Origin: Flavobacterium sp. N1736
Lineage (GTDB): Bacteria > Bacteroidota > Bacteroidia > Flavobacteriales > Flavobacteriaceae
Assembly (NCBI RefSeq): GCF_025947065.1
Contig: NZ_CP109994.1
Span: forward strand, 4,402,001-4,466,000
DNA: 64,000 nucleotides
Direction of reading: 5' to 3'
Shown here: piece after piece, positions 52,300 to 59,672 of the stretch
Position numbering within the stretch: the first letter of the stretch is position 1
Layout: each line of letters begins with the position of its first letter
Position numbers and translations under genes: made by a program
Notes under the pieces: model-generated
The model's database searches: none
What the model was told of the DNA's origin: nothing
What the model saw: the letters and a program-made list of their open reading frames with translations, nothing else

Positions 52300-54390
52300 A
52301 TGGAAAGTTTTAGAACAGAAATAGAAAATCCGATAGTTCAGAAAGAGATTATCGACTTAGAAAAAAAGATTCATTTATTCCGTGGAGGAAAAATTGATGA
52401 TGAGCGTTTTCGTAGTCTTCGTTTAGCGCGTGGAATTTACGGACAACGTCAGGAAGGCGTTCAAATGATTCGTATTAAATTGCCTTACGGTAAAGTAACC
52501 AGCGAACAATTGGTGCGTATTACTAAAGTTTCTGATGAATATTCTACCGGGCGTTTGCACATTACAACGCGTCAGGATATACAAATTCACTACGTAAGTC
52601 TGGACAGAACTCCTGAACTTTGGGCAAATTTGGCCAAAGACGATGTTACGTTGCGTGAAGCTTGTGGAAACACAGTTCGTAACATTACAGGAAGCGAATT
52701 GGCAGGTGTAGATGTAAACGAACCATTTGATGTTTCGCCTTACGCACATGCTTTATTTCAATATTTGTTAAGAAACCCAATTTGTCAGGAAATGGGACGT
52801 AAATTCAAAATTTCGTTCTCATCTTCAGATGAAGATACCGCTTTGAGTTATTTGCACGATTTAGGATTTATTCCGAAAGTTGTTGATGGCGTTCGTGGAT
52901 TCAAAATTATGTTTGGTGGAGGTTTAGGTTCGCAGCCGGCTCATGCTGAATTGCTTTCAGAGTTTGTTCCGGCGAATCAAATTATCCCAACGGCAGAAGG
53001 AATCATCCGTATTTTTGACAGATATGGCGAACGTGCAAAAAGAATGAAAGCACGTATGAAATTCTTAATCAAAGAAATGGGTAGAGATGTTTTCCTTGAT
53101 TTAGTTGAAAAAGAAAAAAAAGCAATCGCTTTTGAAACTTACGAAATTGACACAACTGCTTTTGACGGACCAATTGCTGAACCATTATTGCAAGCTCCGG
53201 AAGTTACAATTGAAGATACTGCGGCTTATGAAGCGTGGAAAAAATCGAATGTAATTGCTCAAAAACAAGCAGGTTATTATGCTATTGGGATCAAAGTTTT
53301 ATTAGGAGATTTTTATACTGATAAAGCCAGATTATTAGCAGCTTTGATTAAAAATTATGCAGCAAATGAATTACGTTTTTCATTGCGTCAAAATATTGTA
53401 ATACGTCACGTAAAAGAGGAGAATTTACCCTTCTTTTATCAGGAATTAGCCAAGTTGGACTTTGTGCATTTAGGATATAATTCTACAGCAGATATTACAG
53501 CATGTCCGGGAACTGATACTTGCAATTTGGGGATTGCAAGTAGTACCGGAATTGCAGAAGAACTAGAAAAAGTTTTAAATGCAGAATATCCTCAATATTT
53601 AAACAATCGCGAAATTGAGATTAAAATTTCGGGTTGTATGAACGCTTGCGGACAACACAATATGTCGGCAATTGGTTTTCAGGGAATGTCAATAAATTCA
53701 GGAAAATTAGTGGCTCCGGCTTTGCAGGTTTTACTTGGTGGAGGAAGATTAGGAAACGGTGCAGGACGTTTTGCAGATAAAGTAATCAAAATTCCAAGCC
53801 GTAGAGGACCGGATGCTTTGCGTACTATTTTAAATGATTTTGATAAAAATGCAAACGGAGAAAAATTCCTAAATTATTACGATCTTAAAGGAGAGAAATA
53901 TTTCTATGAAATTTTAAAACCTTTCGCAGACGTAACTAATTTAACCGAAGCTGATTTCGTAGATTGGGGTAATGCAGATAACTACGTAAAAGCAGTTGGA
54001 GTTGGGGAATGTGCTGGTGTAGTGATCGATTTAGTAGCGACTTTATTATTAGAAGCCAAAGATAAATTGACTTTTGCACAAGAATCATTCGACGAAAATA
54101 AATGGTCAGATGCAATTTATCATGCTTATGCAGGATTTGTAAACGGTGCAAAAGCGTTGTTGCTTTCAGAAAACGAAAAAACAAATAATCACGCAGGAAT
54201 TGTTGATTTATTTGACACTGTTTTCATTGCAACTGATAAAATTCAATTACCAACAACATTCAGAGAATTGGTATATCAAATCAATCAAAATGAACCAACT
54301 GAAGAATTTGCAAAAGCATACATTCAACAAGGAATTTCATTTTTTGATACCATTGAAAAATACAGAGCTCAAGAATTAGCAAATGCTTAA
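52300..54390 (+). CDS. siroheme sulfite (nitrite/sulfite) reductase with C-terminal extension
   Basis: The 696-aa protein reduces sulfite to sulfide. The coupled siroheme/4Fe-4S ligands are seen in ACPGTDTCNLG and SGCMNACGQHN; ferredoxin-type half-domains (TTRQDIQIHYV) are in place. After about residue 555 comes a helical extension (VVIDLVATLLLEAKDKL...AIYHAYAGFVNGAKALLL) resembling a HEPN domain. The gene overlaps cobA by 8 bp. A CysJ-like flavoprotein is absent. Confidence 0.9.
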   Translation: MESFRTEIENPIVQKEIIDLEKKIHLFRGGKIDDERFRSLRLARGIYGQRQEGVQMIRIKLPYGKVTSEQLVRITKVSDEYSTGRLHITTRQDIQIHYVSLDRTPELWANLAKDDVTLREACGNTVRNITGSELAGVDVNEPFDVSPYAHALFQYLLRNPICQEMGRKFKISFSSSDEDTALSYLHDLGFIPKVVDGVRGFKIMFGGGLGSQPAHAELLSEFVPANQIIPTAEGIIRIFDRYGERAKRMKARMKFLIKEMGRDVFLDLVEKEKKAIAFETYEIDTTAFDGPIAEPLLQAPEVTIEDTAAYEAWKKSNVIAQKQAGYYAIGIKVLLGDFYTDKARLLAALIKNYAANELRFSLRQNIVIRHVKEENLPFFYQELAKLDFVHLGYNSTADITACPGTDTCNLGIASSTGIAEELEKVLNAEYPQYLNNREIEIKISGCMNACGQHNMSAIGFQGMSINSGKLVAPALQVLLGGGRLGNGAGRFADKVIKIPSRRGPDALRTILNDFDKNANGEKFLNYYDLKGEKYFYEILKPFADVTNLTEADFVDWGNADNYVKAVGVGECAGVVIDLVATLLLEAKDKLTFAQESFDENKWSDAIYHAYAGFVNGAKALLLSENEKTNNHAGIVDLFDTVFIATDKIQLPTTFRELVYQINQNEPTEEFAKAYIQQGISFFDTIEKYRAQELANA

Positions 54391-55156
54391 TATCAAACCC
54401 AAAGTAACTTTAGTTGGAGCAGGTCCGGGCGATCCCGATTTGCTTACACTGAAAGCCGTAAAAGCACTAGCTGAAGCTAATGTGGTTTTGTACGATGCCT
54501 TGGCTAATGAAGAAATATTGGCTCATGCTCCTAAAAATGCTATCCGAATTTTTGTTGGAAAAAAAATAGGCAATCACGCGTACACGCAAGATCAAATTAA
54601 TCAGCTGATTGTTGATAATGCATTAACTTACGGAAATGTTGTGCGTTTAAAAGGTGGAGATCCATTTATTTTTGGACGCGGAAGCGAAGAAATAGAATTT
54701 GTAGAAAGCTTCGGAATCGAGACGTTTGTAATTCCTGGAATCTCATCTGTAGTAGCAGTTCCGGCAAGTCAGGGAATTTCGATTACTAAAAGAGGAGTTT
54801 CAGAAAGCTTTTGGGCAATTACAGGAACAACTTCTGACAGGAAATTATCTTCAGATGTGGCTTTGGCAGCACAATCATCGGCGACAGTTGTTATTTTGAT
54901 GGGAATGCACAAATTGCCTCAAATTATTGATTTGTTTCAAAAAGAAGATAAAGGAGATTTACCCGTTGCGATTATTCAAAACGGAACAACAGCGGATGAA
55001 AAAGTAGGCGTTGGAACAGTAGATTCGATTTTAGAAGTTGTAAAACAGCAAAAGTTAAGTTCACCAGCGATTATTGTCCTCGGAAATGTGGTTCGCGAAA
55101 GCAATAAATTAAAGGGGTTTTACGAAGAATTTCTATCAAAAGAAATCGTTCGATAG
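54383..55156 (+). CDS. cobA: uroporphyrinogen-III C-methyltransferase
   Basis: The 257-aa SUMT methylates uroporphyrinogen III twice to precorrin-2, the first step to siroheme. GAGPGDPDLLTLKAVKAL, LKGGDPFIFGRG and GISSVVAVPA are typical. It overlaps the sulfite reductase gene, which needs its product as a cofactor. Confidence 0.95.
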   Translation: MLNIKPKVTLVGAGPGDPDLLTLKAVKALAEANVVLYDALANEEILAHAPKNAIRIFVGKKIGNHAYTQDQINQLIVDNALTYGNVVRLKGGDPFIFGRGSEEIEFVESFGIETFVIPGISSVVAVPASQGISITKRGVSESFWAITGTTSDRKLSSDVALAAQSSATVVILMGMHKLPQIIDLFQKEDKGDLPVAIIQNGTTADEKVGVGTVDSILEVVKQQKLSSPAIIVLGNVVRESNKLKGFYEEFLSKEIVR

Positions 55157-55200
55157 TAATGAAAAATCATCTAATTTTGATTGGATGAAAAAAAATTAAA

Positions 55201-55782
55201 ATGGAACAAAATGAATTATATCCAATATTTTTAAAACTTCACAATCTGAATGTTTTGATTGTGGGCGGAGGAAATGTTGGCTTAGAAAAGCTTTCTTTTT
55301 TATTAAAGTCGAGCCCAAATGCTAATGTTGAGGTTGTAGCAAAAGATTTTCATCTTGAGATTAAAATTCTGGCTGAAAATCATCCTTCGATTACATTAAC
55401 ACAATCGAAGTTTAAAAAGAAAATGCTCAAAAAACGCAACATGGTAATCGCATGTACCGATGATTTAAAAGTCAATAAAAAGGTATATGATTTATCCCGA
55501 AAGCGTTATTTGATTTGCAATATTGCCGATACGCCTGATTTATGTGATTATTATTTAGGCGGAATCGTAACAAAAGGAAATGTAAAAATTGCCATTTCGA
55601 CCAATGGAAAATCTCCAACAACAGCCAAAAGACTGAGAGAGTTTTTTGAAGAAGTAATTCCGGAGGATATCAATAAAATGGTCGAAAACCTCAATGAATA
55701 CAGGAAAACATTGAAAGGCGATTTTGAAGACAAGGTTAAAAAGATGAACGAAATCACCGCATCATTAAAAAATAAAGAGTAA
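55201..55782 (+). CDS. precorrin-2 dehydrogenase / siroheme synthase N-terminal domain
   Basis: The 193-aa protein corresponds to the CysG N-terminal part: NAD site VGGGNVGLEKLSFLL and STNGKSPTTAKRLREFFEE. It oxidises precorrin-2 and may insert iron to give siroheme. It completes the cofactor set with cobA, 44 bp upstream. A long imperfect hairpin with CAAAGGAA/TTCCTTTG arms follows. Confidence 0.92.
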   Translation: MEQNELYPIFLKLHNLNVLIVGGGNVGLEKLSFLLKSSPNANVEVVAKDFHLEIKILAENHPSITLTQSKFKKKMLKKRNMVIACTDDLKVNKKVYDLSRKRYLICNIADTPDLCDYYLGGIVTKGNVKIAISTNGKSPTTAKRLREFFEEVIPEDINKMVENLNEYRKTLKGDFEDKVKKMNEITASLKNKE

Positions 55783-55789
55783 AAAAATT

Positions 55790-55848
55790 CGCAAAGGAAT
55801 GAAATGATAAAAATCATTGAAATTAGAATAAATTATTCGTTCCTTTGT
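55790..55848. repeat. long imperfect hairpin between siroheme gene and reductase
   Basis: CAAAGGAATGAA pairs with TTCGTTCCTTTG, with ATGAT/ATCAT nested within. No T tail, so it may stabilise or process mRNA rather than terminate. Confidence 0.5.
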
Positions 55849-55880
55849 CTTATTAAGAATGATTATAAACAAATACCATA

Positions 55881-56933
55881 ATGATTAAAACAGATATACT
55901 TATAATTGGAGCAGGACCAACAGGTTTATTTGCCGTTTTCGAGGCAGGATTATTAAAATTAAAATGTCATATTTTAGATGCTTTACCACAAGCAGGCGGA
56001 CAACTTTCAGAGTTATATCCAAAAAAACCTATTTATGATATTCCTGGTTTCCCAGAAGTTTTAGCAGGAGATTTAATTGATAACTTACAAGAACAAATTA
56101 AACAATTTGAACCAGGTTATACATTAGGAGAACGCGCTGAAACAATCGAAAAACAAGAAGACGGAAGTTTCATTGTAACATCAAATAAAGGAACTAAATT
56201 TCACGCACCGGTTATTGCTATTGCTGGAGGTTTAGGAAGTTTTGAGCCTCGCAAACCACTTATTGAAGATATCGAGTTTTATGAAGATAAAGGAGTAAAA
56301 TACTTCATCAAAAATCCGGAGAAATTCAGAGATAAAAGAGTTGTAATTGCCGGAGGAGGAGATTCAGCATTAGACTGGAGTATTTTCTTGTCGAATGTAG
56401 CTTCTGAAGTAACCTTAATTCACCGTAGAAATGAATTTAGAGGCGCTTTAGATTCAGTAGAAAAAGTACAGGAATTAAAAACATCCGGAAAAATTAAATT
56501 AATTACTCCTGCAGAAGTAATTGGAATTAATGGTGCTGAACATGTTGAATCACTTGATATTGAAGAAAACGGAGCACACCGTAAGATCGAAACTGATTTC
56601 TTTATTCCACTTTTCGGATTAACGCCAAAATTGGGACCAATCGCAGACTGGGGATTAGATATCGAGAAAAATGCCATTAAAGTAAACAACGCATTAGATT
56701 ACCAAACCAATATTCCGGGAATCTTTGCTATTGGAGACGTTAACACATATCCGGGAAAATTAAAACTGATTCTTTGTGGTTTCCACGAAGCGACTTTGAT
56801 GTGTCAGGCTGCGTACCAAATCATCAATCCGGGTAAAAAATATGTTCTTAAATATACAACAGTTTCTGGTGTAGACGGTTTTGACGGAACTCGTAAAGAA
56901 GCGCCAAAAGCGGTTGTTAAGGCGATTGTCTAA
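55881..56933 (+). CDS. ferredoxin-NADP+ reductase-like flavoprotein (TrxR-like)
   Basis: The 350-aa FAD/NAD(P) protein has IIGAGPTGLFAVFEAG (FAD), VIAGGGDSALDWSIFL (NADPH) and GIFAIGDVNTYPGKLKLI, but lacks the CxxC of thioredoxin reductases. It resembles YumC-type ferredoxin reductases. At the end of the sulfite reductase operon it is likely to provide electrons through ferredoxin. A terminator follows. Confidence 0.88.
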   Translation: MIKTDILIIGAGPTGLFAVFEAGLLKLKCHILDALPQAGGQLSELYPKKPIYDIPGFPEVLAGDLIDNLQEQIKQFEPGYTLGERAETIEKQEDGSFIVTSNKGTKFHAPVIAIAGGLGSFEPRKPLIEDIEFYEDKGVKYFIKNPEKFRDKRVVIAGGGDSALDWSIFLSNVASEVTLIHRRNEFRGALDSVEKVQELKTSGKIKLITPAEVIGINGAEHVESLDIEENGAHRKIETDFFIPLFGLTPKLGPIADWGLDIEKNAIKVNNALDYQTNIPGIFAIGDVNTYPGKLKLILCGFHEATLMCQAAYQIINPGKKYVLKYTTVSGVDGFDGTRKEAPKAVVKAIV

Positions 56934-56970
56934 GTTGCTAAGGTTCTAAGATACTAAGACGCTAAGATTT
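56931..56970. repeat. CTAAG word array (inverted copy at 58093)
   Basis: TAAGTTGCTAAGGTTCTAAG and following words repeat CTAAG about every 9-10 bp. A reverse-complement array lies at 58093-58129, on the other side of the toxin-antitoxin genes and riboswitch. Confidence 0.5.
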
Positions 56971-56980
56971 TATATATAGA

Positions 56981-57013
56981 GCTCAAACTTGTAAAATAGT
57001 TTGAGCTTTTTTT
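56981..57013 (+). terminator. intrinsic terminator of the reductase gene
   Basis: GCTCAAACT and AGTTTGAGC form a 9-bp stem with an 8-nt loop, followed by TTTTTTTATTTG. Confidence 0.85.
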
Positions 57014-57018
57014 ATTTG

Positions 57019-57026
57019 TACCTTTG
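57019..57026 (+). promoter_or_regulatory. -7 element of the toxin-antitoxin operon
   Basis: TACCTTTG matches TAnnTTTG exactly, 22 bp before the antitoxin ATG. It lies immediately after the terminator. Confidence 0.6.
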
Positions 57027-57048
57027 TGATATATAAATTTTGATTATC

Positions 57049-57276
57049 ATGGATTTAGAAGCTAGAAAATATCAATTTATTCAAGAGTTGGTTAAGGTGG
57101 AAGACGAGCGTGTTTTAGAAAAACTGGAATCGATTCTGAAAGAAAATCAAAAAGATTGGTTGGATGAGTTATCAGAATCGGAGAAAAACGAAATTCAAAT
57201 TGGACTAGATCAAGCCGAAAAAGGTGAATTTACAAGCCATGAAGATGTTATGAAAAGATTTTCAAAATGGCATTAG
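57049..57276 (+). CDS. addiction module antitoxin
   Basis: The 75-aa protein fits the short putative addiction module component family, with LSESEKNEIQIGLDQAEKGEFTSHED cut here for length: the LSESEKNEI and GLDQAEKGEF parts and the VMKRFSKW end are typical. ATG 57049 (MDLEARK) is used, not the TTG at 57040. It overlaps the toxin gene by 10 bp. Confidence 0.82.
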   Translation: MDLEARKYQFIQELVKVEDERVLEKLESILKENQKDWLDELSESEKNEIQIGLDQAEKGEFTSHEDVMKRFSKWH

Positions 57277-57560
57277 AATTTATTTGGACCTCTCAAGCTA
57301 TAAATGGTTTTAATAAAGTTGTTGATTATCTTGAGGAAAAATGGACAGCAAAAGAAATTTTAAGTTTAGAACATAAAATTCAACAAGTTATTAATCAAAT
57401 TAGTCTTAATCCGGAACAGTTTCCAAAGTCTGCCAAAAATGAATCTTTGTATAAAGCTATTGTAGATAAGAATAATTATTTGGTTTATAGAATAAATAGA
57501 GAATCCAATATTATAGAAATAATCAATTTTAGAGGAACAAAACAAAAGTCTAAACATTAA
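57267..57560 (+). CDS. RelE/ParE-family toxin
   Basis: The 97-aa protein has the ParE-like fold order: FIWTSQAINGFNKVVDYLEE, IQQVINQISLNPEQFP and YRINRESNIIEIINFRGT. It should inhibit translation or gyrase unless bound by the antitoxin; which target cannot be told. It overlaps the antitoxin gene, the usual type II layout. Confidence 0.85.
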   Translation: MALEFIWTSQAINGFNKVVDYLEEKWTAKEILSLEHKIQQVINQISLNPEQFPKSAKNESLYKAIVDKNNYLVYRINRESNIIEIINFRGTKQKSKH

Positions 57561-57628
57561 AGTAAATTTCTAAACTTAAACCTTAGTGACTTAGTCCCGA
57601 AGCTTTGGAATATAAACTAAAAAAACAC

Positions 57629-57659
57629 TTGCAAATCGTAAGGTGATTTCATACCTTTG
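57629..57659 (+). promoter_or_regulatory. promoter of the metH riboswitch transcript
   Basis: TTG (57629-57631), 20 bp, TACCTTTG (57652-57659): a consensus Bacteroidota promoter 24 bp before the aptamer. Confidence 0.8.
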
Positions 57660-57682
57660 CGCTGTTCTTAAAATTACTGAAA

Positions 57683-57792
57683 GTTATCACGAAAGGCGGA
57701 GGGAAAGACCCAATGAAACCTTAGCAACCCTTTATCATAAAGAAGGTGCTACATTCTACTTTATACTATTCTTAGTATTAAAGATAGATAAC
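57683..57792 (+). ncRNA. SAM-I (S-box) riboswitch upstream of metH-metF
   Basis: S-box core present: CGAAAGGCGGAGGGAAAGAC, CCAATGAAACC, TTAGCAACCC, GAAGGTGCTACATTCTAC and AGATAGATAAC, with GTTAT/ATAAC closing P1. It should lower metH and metF expression at high SAM. The coding region starts 350 bp further on, after inserted repeats. No clear T-tailed terminator follows directly. Confidence 0.92.
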
Positions 57793-57850
57793 ACAAATAC
57801 ATAAAAGTATTTCTCAAAACTCTTCCTGACAACTTACAATATAATTTTAC

Positions 57851-57998
57851 CGAATTCACTTTGGTATCATGAGCGAATCATTGGCGCATTTTTGCCGTCA
57901 ATCGTTCCCGCTTTTCGTTGCAATCTTTTACTTTTTGACAGCAAAAAGTAAAAGGATTTCCACTTCAATCGGGGCTAATGAGCCATCAATAGTGAATT
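57851..57998. repeat. inserted interspersed repeat with 13-bp hairpin
   Basis: An element bounded by AATTCACT (57853-57860) and AGTGAATT (57991-57998) contains CTTTTACTTTTTG/CAAAAAGTAAAAG (57925-57954). In the reverse sense it shares GAAGTGGAAATCC-like text with the element at 59430. It separates the riboswitch from metH. Confidence 0.6.
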
Positions 57999-58031
57999 CT
58001 TGGAATTAAAGTGAATCAAAATATCGTGCTA

Positions 58032-58063
58032 AACCTGACAGGTTTTTAAAACCCGTCAGGTTT
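58032..58063. repeat. palindrome AAACCTGACAGGTTT
   Basis: AAACCTGACAGGTTT pairs with AAACCCGTCAGGTTT with one mismatch and a short loop. It is the same type as the terminator palindrome at 32026. Confidence 0.7.
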
Positions 58064-58092
58064 ACTAAACGTTAGAATTATAATTAAATAAA

Positions 58093-58129
58093 AACTTAGC
58101 GACTTAGAACCTTAGCGTCTTAGCAGCTA
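58093..58129. repeat. CTTAG word array
   Basis: ACTTAGCGACTTAGAACCTT and following words are the reverse complement of the array at 56931-56970. It ends 13 bp before the metH N-half. Confidence 0.5.
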
Positions 58130-58142
58130 AAAGCCAAAAGAT

Positions 58143-59147
58143 ATGTCAATAACAATTCAGGAAGCAATTAAAAAAAATATCCTAATCCTTGACGGAGCAA
58201 TGGGAACGATGTTGCAGCGCTATAATTTCTCCGAAGAAGATTTTCGTGGAGAGCGTTTCAAAGATTTTCCGCATCCATTAAAAGGAAACAACGATTTACT
58301 ATCCATAACACAACCACAAGCAATCCGCGATGTCCACGCCGCTTATTTTGAAGCGGGTGCAGACATCGTAGAAACCAACACCTTTTCAGGAACCACAATC
58401 GGTATGGCGGATTATTTTCTGGAAGATTTGGTTTATGAATTAAACTACGAATCGGCTAAACTTGCCCGAGAAGTAGCCGATGAATTTACAGCCAAAAATC
58501 CGGACAAACCACGTTTTGTAGCAGGTTCAATTGGACCAACAAACAGAACTGCAAGTATGTCACCAGATGTAAACGATCCGGGTTACAGAGCTGTAACGTT
58601 TGATGATTTACGAATTGCTTACAAACAACAAGTAGAAGCCTTAATGGATGGCGGTTGCGATTTACTTTTGGTAGAAACAATCTTCGATACTTTAAATGCC
58701 AAAGCAGCACTTTTTGCAATCGAAGAAGTAAAAGACGACCGTAATATCGATATTCCGATCATGGTTTCAGGAACGATTACAGATGCCTCTGGAAGAACAC
58801 TTTCTGGGCAAACGGTTGAAGCGTTTTTGATTTCAGTATCACATATTCCGTTATTAAGCGTAGGATTCAATTGCGCTCTTGGAGCCGATTTGTTGAAACC
58901 ATACTTGAAAACATTAGCACAACACACGAGTTTTAATGTTTCGGCACATCCAAATGCAGGATTACCAAACGCATTCGGACAATATGATGAAACACCGGAA
59001 CAAACTCAGGCATTCATCAAGGAATATTTAGACGATAATTTAATCAACATCATTGGCGGTTGTTGCGGAACAACTCCGGATCATATTAGATTAATTGCTG
59101 AGGTTGCGAAGGATTATAAGCCTAGAGTAGCGCCGGTTATTGCGTAA
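58143..59147 (+). CDS. metH: methionine synthase, homocysteine-binding half
   Basis: The 334-aa protein equals the first module of cobalamin-dependent Met[16 protein letters not shown] and the zinc ligands in [11 protein letters not shown] and [12 protein letters not shown]. It activates homocysteine for methyl transfer. The remainder of MetH is encoded by the next gene, so the enzyme works as two polypeptides. Such a split is common in Flavobacteriia from memory. Confidence 0.93.
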   Translation: MSITIQEAIKKNILILDGAMGTMLQRYNFSEEDFRGERFKDFPHPLKGNNDLLSITQPQAIRDVHAAYFEAGADIVETNTFSGTTIGMADYFLEDLVYELNYESAKLAREVADEFTAKNPDKPRFVAGSIGPTNRTASMSPDVNDPGYRAVTFDDLRIAYKQQVEALMDGGCDLLLVETIFDTLNAKAALFAIEEVKDDRNIDIPIMVSGTITDASGRTLSGQTVEAFLISVSHIPLLSVGFNCALGADLLKPYLKTLAQHTSFNVSAHPNAGLPNAFGQYDETPEQTQAFIKEYLDDNLINIIGGCCGTTPDHIRLIAEVAKDYKPRVAPVIA

Positions 59148-59672
59148 CGTTTGCGTTTCCTGCAATCCCGAAGCTTCGGGACGAAACCTTGTAGGTGTGA
59201 ATTTGTAGGCGAAAAAAACTAAACCTACAAGGTTTTCAAAACCTTGCATGTTGAATTGAGAATAAAAGTTCCGGAGAAACGAAATATATTGTAGCAACGG
59301 AATTTATTCCGTTGAAAGAAAGTAGACGCAAAACAAGTTCCGTAGGAACGGCATAAATGATAGGTTTAAAGATTTGAATAACGATAATTGAAATCGTGAA
59401 AACATAAAATGTCTTTTGAAACCGAATTTGCGTGAGGGATAGAAGTGGATAGCCCACAGCCTGACGAAGGAAGTGCGAGGACTAGAAACGAATAGCCCGA
59501 TTCGCCGCGGCGAACACGCCCAAAATAAAATAGAAAAACCTTTTAGGATTCGAAATATTAGAATGAGATTGCTTCGTTCCTCGCAAAGACAAGCAAGACG
59601 TTGAACTAAAAGTTCCAGAGGAACGAAACATATTGTAGCAATGGAATTTATTCCGTTGAAAATTGAAAAAAA
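59148..59672. repeat. repeat-filled spacer between the two metH genes
   Basis: The 525-bp spacer has no gene. It holds TCCCGAAGCTTCGGGA (59166), a CCTACAAGG palindrome (59184-59253), TTCCGnAGnAACG elements (59270, 59329, 59610), an AAGTGGATAGCCC-type element (59430-59525), and a half REP-like arm (59565-59590). Confidence 0.65.

Noticed and set aside
57690..57790. B12 riboswitch before metH
   Set aside because: The sequence is an S-box; no B12-box was seen, although MetH is cobalamin-dependent.
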